From Tipula vernalis (taxonomy: Eukaryota; Arthropoda; Insecta; Diptera; Tipulidae), in assembly GCA_958295665.1 (NCBI GenBank), contig OY282560.1, forward strand, positions 191,830,061 through 191,894,060: a stretch of DNA of 64,000 nt. The letters run 5' to 3'. Position numbers and translations under genes: made by a program. This document shows positions 1 through 11,422 of the stretch, piece after piece (the stretch's first letter is position 1; every line of letters starts with the position of its first letter). Below the pieces are notes generated by a model. That model was not told where the DNA came from and made no database searches. It saw only the letters and a list, made by a program, of their open reading frames with translations.

Positions 1-904
1 ACCATGGAATACAAGCCATATGGCCTAGCTCGATGTTCTCATTTAAAAAATCCTTATAACCATTACAGAACTCTGGCGAGGTGATAAACCGATTTTCCAT
101 TGCTAACAGCCTTCTCTCGGTTGCTTAAATGGAAGCCTCACAGAAAATCTACCACTTGTGTCCCTAATCGTCGTTGTGAGGTAATGTGATTCGCACCAGT
201 TTTAGGAAGGAGTCGAATGGAGCTGATTTGGAATTGCTTCAACTTCCCAAAATCGTTTTATTATCTGGTTGATGTGTTGATATTGTCTTCATGGCCATCT
301 ATTGTGGATGTATTATCGCAAGAATGGTGCACACCTAGCAAAATGTCAATCTCGTTACGATTGGGAAAGTCCGGATCCGCCAACTCTAACGACTTTAGAA
401 CTGGATGTTGTCTAAATTGATGTTGTTTAATTGATACTAAATAAGTGATTCTTGGTATGATATGAGCTGTGATATTTATCGAGTATTATTTATTTACTCG
501 AGAAACAATCGTCATAACAGTTTTTCCATTTGTAATTCCAGCAGATGTTGAAGCTAGGCCGTATATGGAAATTCGTGAATGTGATCGTTTTATACCTAGG
601 TTTTGAATGCAAGATTATGTTCGTGCTAGCTGGAAGTTTCCAGAATTCGTGCTAGCTGGAGTTGTCCTGTACATGATGTTACATACAACTAACACTGTTG
701 GTAGTATAGTGCCATGTGCTGAATATAGTGTGTGTAGAACGGTTAAGTGGTTTGATTTCAATGGCGGCATTATCGAACTAGTCTCGACTGAATTCATATC
801 GGTAATTTGTGATTTTACCGAGTCACTGGAACATGTATGGTGACTCGCTACTGAGTCTGAATTTGATATTGTTGTATGTGTTTGAGTTTGTGAATGATGA
901 AGCA
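1..904 (-). pseudogene. BEL/Pao protease and start of pol, pseudogene
   Basis: Downstream of the knuckle, 615-905 contains HGTILPTVLV, which resembles the start of BEL/Pao aspartic proteases. At about 340-415 the frame reads ELADPDFPNRNEIDILLG, the family's conserved protease C-terminal block. From about 150 to 1 further pieces such as VRLPFKQP and a segment ending in GHM match the linker between protease and reverse transcriptase. The pieces are in several frames. The catalytic aspartate motif was not found. The reverse transcriptase itself would lie left of the window. Confidence 0.7.
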
Positions 905-1899
905 ACGTATGATGACGTTTATTACAGATAAGACAAGAAGCCTTGTTGTAACAATTATTATATGTGTGTCCTTTTCGTAAGCAATTACGACATAACTCAT
1001 TTTCGGTTACTTCGCTACCAAGGCCCTAGTTGAAACCTTTACGGTTGTGTATGGTTTTCTGCTGATTGTTTCGCACAGCTCCAGTGAATCACATCTCACA
1101 TTCAAAAATTTCGCAAATTCATCAAATGTCGGAAAACTCTTGTCGACAGCTTGTTTGGCCCAGAGTTGTTTTGACTCGTTATCAATTTTCATAACCATGA
1201 TGTAAATGAGCCAAGGATCACGCCTCTCGGCATCACTGTCCAGTGCCCGAAGGCCTCTAATGACTTTATTAGCATTTTCTAATATCCGCCGCAATTCCTT
1301 CCCGTTTGCTTGTTGACAAGGTTTTTGGTCAAAAAATGCTTGAATATGCGAATTTATAATGGGATTTATCTTATTATACCGATTGCAAAGTTTATCCCAT
1401 GCTTCTGTATAGTTGGCTTCTGTGAAAACCCACTGAATATCTAAAATTTATGTACTTTACTTAAACCATTATGGTTGTGCACTGTAGTTGTATATAAGTC
1501 ATGAAATGACGGCCAATATTGGTAGTTTCCAGAAATTGGTTCTATAGTTACTTTATGAAGGCGTGCTTGTTTTGTTGCATTAACGCCTTCATAAAAGCTT
1601 CTTTGTTGTACAATAAAATTTTCAAGGGTTATGTTTAAGGTAGGAGGCTTCGTAGTTACAGTAGCTCGTTTTGACGACGCTTGCGTAAGCAATGTACGAG
1701 CTTTAAAATAAATCTCATGTACCAATTCAGTAATGGGCTAATAGTCTTAATTAGCAAAAAGATCGACTTCGTATTCGTTAAATGAAACGTAACGTGTTTC
1801 AAGGCTCTCTAGACGAGTAGTAATTGCTTCAGTGAATTTCAACATGACTTTTATTTGTGCAACTGTGCGGTCACGTAGTCGTTCTAAACGATCTGCCAT
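905..1899 (-). pseudogene. BEL/Pao gag pseudogene with one CCHC zinc knuckle
   Basis: The ATG at 1899-1897 opens a frame beginning MADRLERLRDRT, with two in-frame nonsense codons near 1740. The same frame then resumes, and around 1441-1725 contains the hallmark ISGNYQYWPSFHDLYTTTVH of the DUF1759 gag domain. After frameshifts, 1007-1294 (LRALDSDAERRDPWLIYIMV and following) matches the later part of the same domain. A knuckle C-X2-C-X4-H-X4-C lies at 951-992, followed by CNKRHHTLLH, a usual BEL/Pao ending. Gag would form the particle and bind the RNA. The order is right but no continuous frame remains. Confidence 0.85.
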
Positions 1900-2537
1900 T
1901 GTATATTGGAATTGCGGTATTTTTTTTTTATCACAATTTTTTTACTAGATCTGATATGTTAGCACACATTGAAAATAAATTAAATTGTACTTATCTTGTC
2001 TTATCTGATGTGACCAACAAATGTTGAAATAAATTGTTTTAGTTGTCCTTCCAGTTCTCAAGTTATCCAAGTTCAGCAAAACGAATACGTTATTCTTGCT
2101 TATTTTATTTTTTATTAATAGATGATCCGTTCAACTAAATGATTTTTGGAAAAAGGTTTTAACTAATTATAACAGAAATAATTATAACAAATACATAATA
2201 CAATAAACGCACTCTCTTTAGCAGAGCATTAGATGGTATCCATGGTATGGTATACATAATTTCAATTATATAATTTTAGGTTTATTGTTGGTTGGCTATC
2301 TAACAAATATCTACAAAATTTAATTAAAACTTTTAACAATATAGACCATAATTATGTACATTACAAGATTGAGTCCGACTTAAAACAAAATCGTCAAACT
2401 TGCCAAATTATCTAAGCTTAAATTACAGAAATTTAAATGTGAGTTAAGAAACATTAAATTTAAATTAACGTCTTAAAATTTGTACAAATCACAATTCTGG
2501 ATATTACACTATCAAATTTTCTTCTAAATTATTAAAA
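1900..2537. other. Non-coding AT-rich stretch upstream of BEL/Pao gag
   Basis: This is where the 5' leader and LTR of the minus-strand BEL/Pao copy should be. I see A/T runs and no convincing LTR pair, because the partner LTR would be outside the window. No gene is visible. Confidence 0.4.
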
Positions 2538-2970
2538 TATATGATTTTAATATGTTCCGAAGATTGTAAGAGAATTCAATCCAGTTTCGAACTGATGAGC
2601 TTATGATTATGAAAAAATCAATCTTGTCATCAGGCCGTGGCGACTGGACTGATTATACCACAATTTACATTCTATATATGCAGAATGTGCTGTGCGCTAA
2701 GTACTAGGGAATCATATTAATACAGATGAATTCTCTTACAATTTTTCTTCTTCACGATATTCACACAGCTCTGTGTGTAACGGAACATATTAAAATCATA
2801 TAATTAAATAAATAGAATTCTGTCTATTAGTCGGTTTCGTTGAATTACTCTTCGTAAATACTAATATACTTCTCGTGTTAATAAAAACACGATTAAAATG
2901 GTCTAATCACCGGTAGCATATTAGAAATCACATGAATTAATTAACATTCAACAAAAAAATTAATAAAGTA
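2538..2970. mobile_element. Foldback/MITE-like element, copy A (left arm truncated)
   Basis: A 22-bp perfect inverted repeat begins TATATGATTTTAATATG at 2538 and its complement occupies 2781-2802. The interior of about 220 bp (2560-2780) recurs in the same orientation at 60983-61196. Copy A's right arm, to about 2970, is the reverse complement of copy B's left arm (60782-60982). The two copies together imply an element with arms of about 190-200 bp around this interior; copy A has kept the right arm and copy B the left. A nested inverted pair TTGTAAGAGAATTCA / TGAATTCTCTTACAA lies inside. There is no coding capacity, so the element is non-autonomous. The superfamily is unknown because no clear target-site duplication was found. 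Confidence 0.75.
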
Positions 2971-5900
2971 TTCAAATATCTAAAAACCACGTGTGTCAAA
3001 GTTTGTAAAAAAATTATTAAATTGAGAAATTTAAATTTTTAGAAGCCAAATGCTGATTGCAAGTCCTGAAATACAAAATTTTCAAAATTGGAATATGAAT
3101 TTGATGTAATAATATTAAACTAGCCAAGCCAACAAAATTCAAAAGAAATCTAGAAAATCACAAAATTTTTGTTCAATTTTCATAATATCTAACTTGATTT
3201 CAAAGTTTGCACCAAATTTCCAAACTTTAAAATTGAAAATGAAGTGACACTGTAGGTTTAATTTTAGGAACGGCCCAGAAATACAAATTGAACTTACAAA
3301 ATTTGTAAAAACCCATAATTTTGAAAATGCAATTAAGAAAATTATAAAATTTTCCTAATTTCCAAAATCTGAGTTTTAAATTAAGAAAAGGGATGTCCAT
3401 ATGAGACGCACGAAAATAAAACATAATTTAGACCGTCAAGACCGTGTTTAAGTTATTCAAGCTATGCGTGAGAATATCGATGAATTGCAATGGTTCTTCG
3501 AAGATCGCTTAATTTCGCGTCGCGGAAATAGATTACATTTTATTTGGACTTTTGAAAAGCAAAGTGTAAGTTGATAGTTCAGCCACCATACAAGGCCTAA
3601 GAAATACCACCATTGCCGAGATAAATCCTATAGGAACGTCTCTATTGGGAAATTTAATCAAAAATGTTGACCATTGGATGGACGTCTTTTCATACATAAA
3701 TGGCATTCAAAATAAAGTACCCCAACTTGCGTCTCATTTAGACCACTCTTTACAATTCTCTGTAAATTAAGTATACAATTTTCTGAATTGTATTGTTTGG
3801 AGTAAATCGCTGTTACCAACAAAAAATAAGAAAATTTCCCAAATTTTTTTATGTAGCTTAAGTTTAAATTATTTGTGTTAAAATTTATAAAAACTGAACT
3901 ATCGAAAGTAATTTCAATTTTTGGACCAATATACTGGGGCCGCGAATACATCAAAGAAGAGCTTGGTTCACGGAATTAAGATAATCAACTTATTGAACCC
4001 TTGTTAAAATTCGTAAACGATCTTCTTAAAAGCCATTTAAACCGATACAGAATGAAAATTTTTGAAAATTTTAAACTACATTAGAATTTCAAAAATGAAA
4101 GTGTTTTGAAATTGAAAGTGTTTTGAAAAATTAAAACTCCAAAATTCAAATAAATTGATTAGCGAAACTCAATTTTTAATTTTAAAATGACGTGGTCAGC
4201 GAACTGTCAAAAACAAAAAAAGAAACTTGGTTGCCTATTTATCTATAATTCTGAAATGATTAATTAGTTAATTTGTGCATTGAAGGTGACTCTGGTGTTT
4301 TATATTCTCATAAATCAAATACCACATTTTATATAACTTGATCCCACAACAACAAAACAATACAGCTAATAAAATTGATAGATAATTTATGCAAATCGTA
4401 TATACATATACCTAGTTAACAATTTATTAACAATACTTGAATTTCATCAAATTACAAATTCAAACCTCGACCTTATGTTTTGTGCATAAAACAATCGTCA
4501 TATTAACCATTATTATAGTATTTCACTTAACAATGCGATTTGTTTCTAATTGCATTAATTTTATGTAAATGAATTTTTTTGTTTTTTTGCTGTCATTCAT
4601 ACAATTTAAAAGTGTCATTTTTATATTTAAAAAAATTAAAATTGTGTATAACTACATAAATAGATATCTTAAGTTTCTTATCACAACCTCATTCGAATAA
4701 TAATAGAAATTAATATTATTTGTTTTTAATTTTTTAAAGGAAGTGATAACATTTATTTTAAAATATTACTTTTACTTCCTTGTATATGTGTATGTGTGTG
4801 CAATACTAGATTTTATATAAAAGATGCCAATATACAAATTTTGTATGCCAAAACGTTTGCCAAATTTAATGTGCTCACGCACAAAATTAAATATCGGATT
4901 ATACTATTTGAATATATTAACTTTATTGTTATAAACTTATACAAGTTATTAAAATAGAATTCTTTGTTTTATCTATTTTCAGGATATTATTAATTTATTG
5001 GATAACCACTTATCAGATGTTAAGGTAATAATTTAAAATGTTCGTATATTATTAATATAAATAACCAGCTTATAGTTAATTAATTTTAATTAACACTACA
5101 CTATGTAAACGATTATGATATGAAAAGGCGCCGATTATGAACTGACTCACTCTCATAATCTAAATAGTTTCGAATTAAAACTAGATCTGATAAATAATAA
5201 ATGATTCATTTTATATGCCAGCTAATTTAAAACAAGCGCATTAATAATAAAGAGTAGCGTTAAATAAAAATGTTTAATGTGGTTTAACCATGTTATCTTT
5301 ACAAAATAAAAATAAAAAATTAACGAGATATTTTAGAAATATGTAAACATACATATACTAAGTTTACGCATGACGTGATGGAACAGCTTATATCTTAAAT
5401 TGAATCATAGTGGAATATCCCACTTTGTTGTATTATCGACAGAATATGTGAATCATTAAATTGCCTTTGTTTAGCTAATTATTGAAAATATTGCTGATTT
5501 CATTTATTGTTTTGATGTGAATTTGAATTAAATTATACTTGGAAATATTAATTTTTACTTAAGCTCAATTATATCACAAGTGTTTAAAACACAAATATTT
5601 AAATTTTAGCTTCGATTTAGCTATAAAAAAAACGTTAGATCATTGTGATGTACATATTTCACTAAACTAACCATTTCTGCCAATTAAATTGCTAAAGTGC
5701 AGGTTTTAACTTATCCTTTTACGGATGTACATTTTTTAAAATTCGGTACTCACTTTAAATGTTTCTTACAAAGCATGTCAGTCAAAGCATTGAAATTAAT
5801 TTTAGATGTCTGCCAAAATTTCACAATTTACATTTTCTAAATTTTAAGTTTTCTAATCAGAATATTACGTGGGTATTTCAAAAGTTTCATCAATTTAGTC

Positions 5901-6342
5901 TGAATATAAAATATTTACAATTATTTTAAAATTCCATTTCATTAGAGCTTTGCTAAAAGATCTCTTGAAATAGATATTTCGAAATATCAGAGAAATGTGG
6001 CTGGATTTAGACACATTAAAACAGAAATTCTTCTCTTAACTTGAAATAATAACTAATATAAATTTGACACAACTTTTTGTTAATAGGCTCTCTCTGAAAA
6101 AATAGGATTAAGTTTGAAAATTAGGCAAAGTTAAAACATATTATGTCCATTTCATCTTATTTTACGCCAATTGTGAAGCGAATTATGCCGTTAGACTTAA
6201 GCACATCGTTTAATCTTGATTATACTTTGGAATATAAAACATACTCTTCTCTTCAATACAAAACAAGGCTGAAACTCTATTCCTACTCGTACCAGCCATG
6301 ACTAATGTCGCAAAATGTTCCTTCTTAAATTTTAAAACTTCT
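2971..6342. other. AT-rich non-coding spacer
   Basis: The sequence is made largely of degenerate AAATTTTCAAAATT-type motifs with short frames lacking recognisable domains. A slightly more GC-rich patch at about 3425-3640 gives fragments such as FFEDRLISRRGN, faintly like a DD-E transposase, but too short to call. Nothing else is seen. Confidence 0.5.
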
Positions 6343-8318
6343 TCCTTTTACAAATAAAAACTCTACAATTTCTAAAGAAACTGTTGAATCTTACCCTCTA
6401 CTTCCAAATTATGGTTCTATTTTTTTTCGAAATTCTCGGAAATTCTTAAAAATGTTATTTCATCCGTAATGCGGTAAATAAATGTCAAACACTAAAATCA
6501 GTAATTCATGAAATTTTTAAAGAAGATTTGCCAAATTTTAACTTCAACATTAATAGAAGCACCCATTATCATGCTAGAAACAACATTTCTGATAGCACGG
6601 TCAGAAAGAAGAAAATCATTAAACCGGTCAGTTTTCAAATTTTGAGTTTGCAAAATTTCCAAAGTGTCAAAATTAATAAAATTCAATATTCTGAAAATTT
6701 AAATTTTTGAAAATAATAATCGATCTACTCAAATTCTACTCAAATACAAACTTTCGAAATTTAGGTGTGAGGTTTGCTAAATTTTCAAAATTAAAAATTT
6801 TAATTATGATCTCAAAATTTATAAAAACAATAATTAAGGTTTATAGTGTCAAGATATCTGAAACGACTTGTGTTATAATTTGTAAAAAATATTATAAATA
6901 TTTTGACCATTTGAACCAATATGTTTTTAACGCGAGTCCCGAATAAAAAAAAAAGTTTTAAAATTTAAAAAGAACATTGAAATGTCAACTAGCTAGCTAC
7001 AATTAAAGTGTCAAAATCTGGAAAATTTAATTTTTGAAGACAATGCGATAGTGCAAAACTTTCAAAATTTTTATTTTCATTTCTAAGAAAATTGTCAAGC
7101 CTTCTAACATTAAAATTTTAATATATTAACAAATTTTCAAATTATAAAATTTAATTAAAAACGTGTAAGTAAAACGTTTTGTAAAACGTGCAAAATTTTC
7201 CAAATCTATAGTCTAAATTGACGTACCTACAAACCAAAAATGCAAGGAACAAAATCGTAAAACTTGGCAAAATTTCAAAAAGGAAATTTTTATGTAAATT
7301 GAAAATAGTGAAATTTTAAAAATTAAAACTCTGGAAATTTTATTGTTAGCCACAAAGAAAATTATTGTATTTCAAATTTTAAACGCCCTTAAAGTTTAAT
7401 ACTTGTCCCAAAAAACAAATTTTCAAACTTGCAAATTTTTAAGTTTATTTGAAATATTATCATAAAACTCACCCTAATCTTCAAAGTTTAAATTAGTTTT
7501 AGATATAATAAAATAGAGCTAGAAGCCATGAAGAAGAATATTGCTTTTTTTGTCGAATTTCAAAAATTAAAGTTACAATTTTAAGTGTTTTTGAAGTTGT
7601 CATGTTCTAAAATTTATTTTGAATTATCAAAATTTGTAGAAACGAACGATAAAGGAATATTTAGAAATTTTATTTTTTGGAAGCAAAATTTTGGTGTCTT
7701 GATCTTGTCCGCCTTTTTATATACACAAACCAAACTTCTCGAAAGTTCATGACTTGTCTAGTTAGAATAGTGTAGAAACATTTAGAGCTGTTTTATTATG
7801 GAAAATTCCATTTAGTACAGTAAAACATTGAGGTATTAGTTTAACTTATTCTATCACACGCTAGGTGTCACCGTCACAATATATAATTTTAAAACATTTT
7901 CAAATATTAAATTGTAAGTTAAACTTTTATACTTCTGGCAAATTTCATTATAACTAAACCATTCGAGAAATTTTAATTGTTGGGAGCAACAGGTACTGGC
8001 GGGAGTCTAAAACAACAGATTTCGAAATTGGCAATTTTTAAAATTTTAAAACTTATTGGAAATTTCAACAAAACTTTCGACCACCAATCTTTTGTAATGT
8101 TCAATTTTGAATTCTAAATTTAAATTTTAAATTCTACTATTAAAATTTATGAAATCTGAAATTTTTATTATTTGGAAGCATTGTACTAGGCGCTTCAAGC
8201 CACAAAGAAGATTTTTTTTTTCTATTTTGACAATAACATAATTTTCAAAATTTTCAATACACAAAATTCTGAAAACAATTATTTTTTAGAAGCAATCAAC
8301 GCAGTAACCTGATGATCG
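6343..8318. repeat. Tandem 1,976-bp repeat, unit 1
   Basis: This is the first of three head-to-tail units starting TCCTTTTACAAATAA. The next copy is offset by exactly 1,976 bases. Units 1 and 2 differ at only a handful of positions that I noticed, for example near 6357-6364 and at about 6701. The unit is AT-rich and contains only short frames that repeat with it, which argues they are not genes. Confidence 0.9.
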
Positions 8319-10294
8319 TCCTTTTACAAATAATAACTCCACAATTTCTAAAGAAACTGTTGAATCTTACCCTCTACTTCCAAATTATGGTTCTATTTTT
8401 TTTCGAAATTCTCGGAAATTCTTAAAAATGTTATTTCATCCGTAATGCGGTAAATAAATGTCAAACACTAAAATCAGTAATTCATGAAATTTTTAAAGAA
8501 GATTTGCCAAATTTTAACTTCAACATTAATAGAAGCACCCATTATCATGCTAGAAACAACATTTCTGATAGCACGGTCAGAAAGAAGAAAATCATTAAAC
8601 CGGTCAGTTTTCAAATTTTGAGTTTGCAAAATTTCCAAAGTGTCAAAATTAATAAAATTCAATATTCTGAAAATTGAAATTTTTGAAAATAATAATCGAT
8701 CTACTCAAATTCTACTCAAATACAAACTTTCGAAATTTAGGTGTGAGGTTTGCTAAATTTTCAAAATTAAAAATTTTAATTATGATCTCAAAATTTATAA
8801 AAACAATAATTAAGGTTTATAGTGTCAAGATATCTGAAACGACTTGTGTTATAATTTGTAAAAAATATTATAAATATTTTGACCATTTGAACCAATATGT
8901 TTTTAACGCGAGTCCCGAATAAAAAAAAAAGTTTTAAAATTTAAAAAGAACATTGAAATGTCAACTAGCTAGCTACAATTAAAGTGTCAAAATCTGGAAA
9001 ATTTAATTTTTGAAGACAATGCGATAGTGCAAAACTTTCAAAATTTTTATTTTCATTTCTAAGAAAATTGTCAAGCCTTCTAACATTAAAATTTTAATAT
9101 ATTAACAAATTTTCAAATTATAAAATTTAATTAAAAACGTGTAAGTAAAACGTTTTGTAAAACGTGCAAAATTTTCCAAATCTATAGTCTAAATTGACGT
9201 ACCTACAAACCAAAAATGCAAGGAACAAAATCGTAAAACTTGGCAAAATTTCAAAAAGGAAATTTTTATGTAAATTGAAAATAGTGAAATTTTAAAAATT
9301 AAAACTCTGGAAATTTTATTGTTAGCCACAAAGAAAATTATTGTATTTCAAATTTTAAACGCCCTTAAAGTTTAATACTTGTCCCAAAAAACAAATTTTC
9401 AAACTTGCAAATTTTTAAGTTTATTTGAAATATTATCATAAAACTCACCCTAATCTTCAAAGTTTAAATTAGTTTTAGATATAATAAAATAGAGCTAGAA
9501 GCCATGAAGAAGAATATTGCTTTTTTTGTCGAATTTCAAAAATTAAAGTTACAATTTTAAGTGTTTTTGAAGTTGTCATGTTCTAAAATTTATTTTGAAT
9601 TATCAAAATTTGTAGAAACGAACGATAAAGGAATATTTAGAAATTTTATTTTTTGGAAGCAAAATTTTGGTGTCTTGATCTTGTCCGCCTTTTTATATAC
9701 ACAAACCAAACTTCTCGAAAGTTCATGACTTGTCTAGTTAGAATAGTGTAGAAACATTTAGAGCTGTTTTATTATGGAAAATTCCATTTAGTACAGTAAA
9801 ACATTGAGGTATTAGTTTAACTTATTCTATCACACGCTAGGTGTCACCGTCACAATATATAATTTTAAAACATTTTCAAATATTAAATTGTAAGTTAAAC
9901 TTTTATACTTCTGGCAAATTTCATTATAACTAAACCATTCGAGAAATTTTAATTGTTGGGAGCAACAGGTACTGGCGGGAGTCTAAAACAACAGATTTCG
10001 AAATTGGCAATTTTTAAAATTTTAAAACTTATTGGAAATTTCAACAAAACTTTCGACCACCAATCTTTTGTAATGTTCAATTTTGAATTCTAAATTTAAA
10101 TTTTAAATTCTACTATTAAAATTTATGAAATCTGAAATTTTTATTATTTGGAAGCATTGTACTAGGCGCTTCAAGCCACAAAGAAGATTTTTTTTTTCTA
10201 TTTTGACAATAACATAATTTTCAAAATTTTCAATACACAAAATTCTGAAAACAATTATTTTTTAGAAGCAATCAACGCAGTAACCTGATGATCG
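8319..10294. repeat. Tandem 1,976-bp repeat, unit 2
   Basis: A near-identical copy of the preceding unit, directly abutting it. The identity implies a very recent duplication, gene conversion, or a duplicated contig end in the assembly. Both junctions (8319, 10295) carry the same sequence, GATGATCGTCCTTTTACAAA. Confidence 0.9.
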
Positions 10295-11406
10295 TCCTTT
10301 TACAAATAATAACTCCACAATTTCTAAAGAAACTGTTGAATCTTGCCCTCTACTCCCAAATTATTGGTCTATTTTTTCGAAATTCTCGGAAATTCTTAAT
10401 AATATTATTGCATCTGTAAAGCGGTAAATAAATGTAAAACGCTAAATTCAGTAATTCATGAAATTTTTACAGAAAATTCGCCAAATTTAATTTCAAAATT
10501 AATAGAACCACCCATTATCATGCCAGAAACAACATTTCTGATAGCGCGGTCAGAAAGAAGAAAATCATTAAACCGAGTAGTAAAACCATTAATTTATTTA
10601 GAAAATTTCCAAACTTTTCAAATTTTGTGTTTGCAAAATTTCCAAAGTGTCAAAATTAATAAAATTCAAAATTCTGAAAATTGAAATTTCTGAAAATAAT
10701 AATCGATCTACTGGAATTTTGAAAATTTAAAATACAAATTTTCGAAATTTAGGTGTGAAGTTTGCTAAATTTTCAAAATAAAAAATTTTAATTATGATCT
10801 CAAAATTTATAAAAACCGTAATTCAGGTTTTGAAAGCAAAATGCGAAATTTTAAAAATTGTAATTGAAGTGTCAAGATATCTGAAACGACTTGTGTTATT
10901 ATTTGTAAAAATACTATAAATATTTTAACATTTTAAACCAATATGTTTTTAACGCGAGTCCCGAATAAAACAAAAGTTTTAAAATTTAAAAATTACAATG
11001 AAATGTCAACTAGCTACAAGTTAAGTGTCAAAATCTAGAAAATTGAATTTTTGAAGACAGTGCGATACCTAGTGCAAAACTTTCAAAAATTGTATTTTCA
11101 TTTCTAAGAAAATTGTCAAACCTTCTAACACTAAAATTTAAAATAGCTTATCAAATTTTCAAATTCTAAAATTTAATTAAAAACGTGTAAGTAAAACGTT
11201 TTGTAAAACGTGCAAAATTTTCCAAATCTAAAATCTTAATTGACGTACAAATCAAAAATGCAAGGAACAAAATCGTAAAACTTGGCAAAATTTCAAAAAG
11301 TAAATTTTTATATGAAGTGAAAATAGTGACATTTGAAAAATTACAACTCTGGGAATTTTATTGTTAGCCACAAGGAAAATTATTGTATTTCAAATTTTAA
11401 ACGCCC

Positions 11407-11422
11407 TTAACCCTTGTGTGTA
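11407..11422 (+). repeat. piggyBac left end: TTAA target site plus terminal repeat
   Basis: TTAA followed by CCCTTGTGTGTA. The mirror occurs at 13384-13399. Confidence 0.9.

Larger units (their letters stand above)
1..1899 (-). mobile_element. BEL/Pao LTR retrotransposon, 5' half (gag and start of pol), decayed, cut by window edge
   Basis: Reading right to left on the minus strand, the segment carries a BEL/Pao gag, a CCHC knuckle, a piece of the retroviral-type protease, and the start of the segment linking protease to reverse transcriptase. The order is correct for the family and the element continues beyond position 1. Stops and frameshifts break every domain, so it is a dead copy. No LTR could be delimited at its 5' side (1900-2537). 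It is a different family from the two other BEL/Pao fragments in the window, judged by their unlike protein remnants. Confidence 0.85.

Noticed and set aside
1900..2100. Primer-binding site and LTR end for the BEL/Pao copy
   Set aside because: GTTGGTCACATC on the minus strand resembles neither a confident tRNA complement nor a tested LTR end; no second LTR in the window.
3425..3640. Possible mariner/DD-E transposase fragment (FFEDRLISRRGN)
   Set aside because: Too short, and the neighbouring pieces are not in the order expected for that family.
6528..6946. Frames repeated identically at 8474-8922
   Set aside because: They are carried along by the tandem repeat, lack domains and are not preserved in unit 3.
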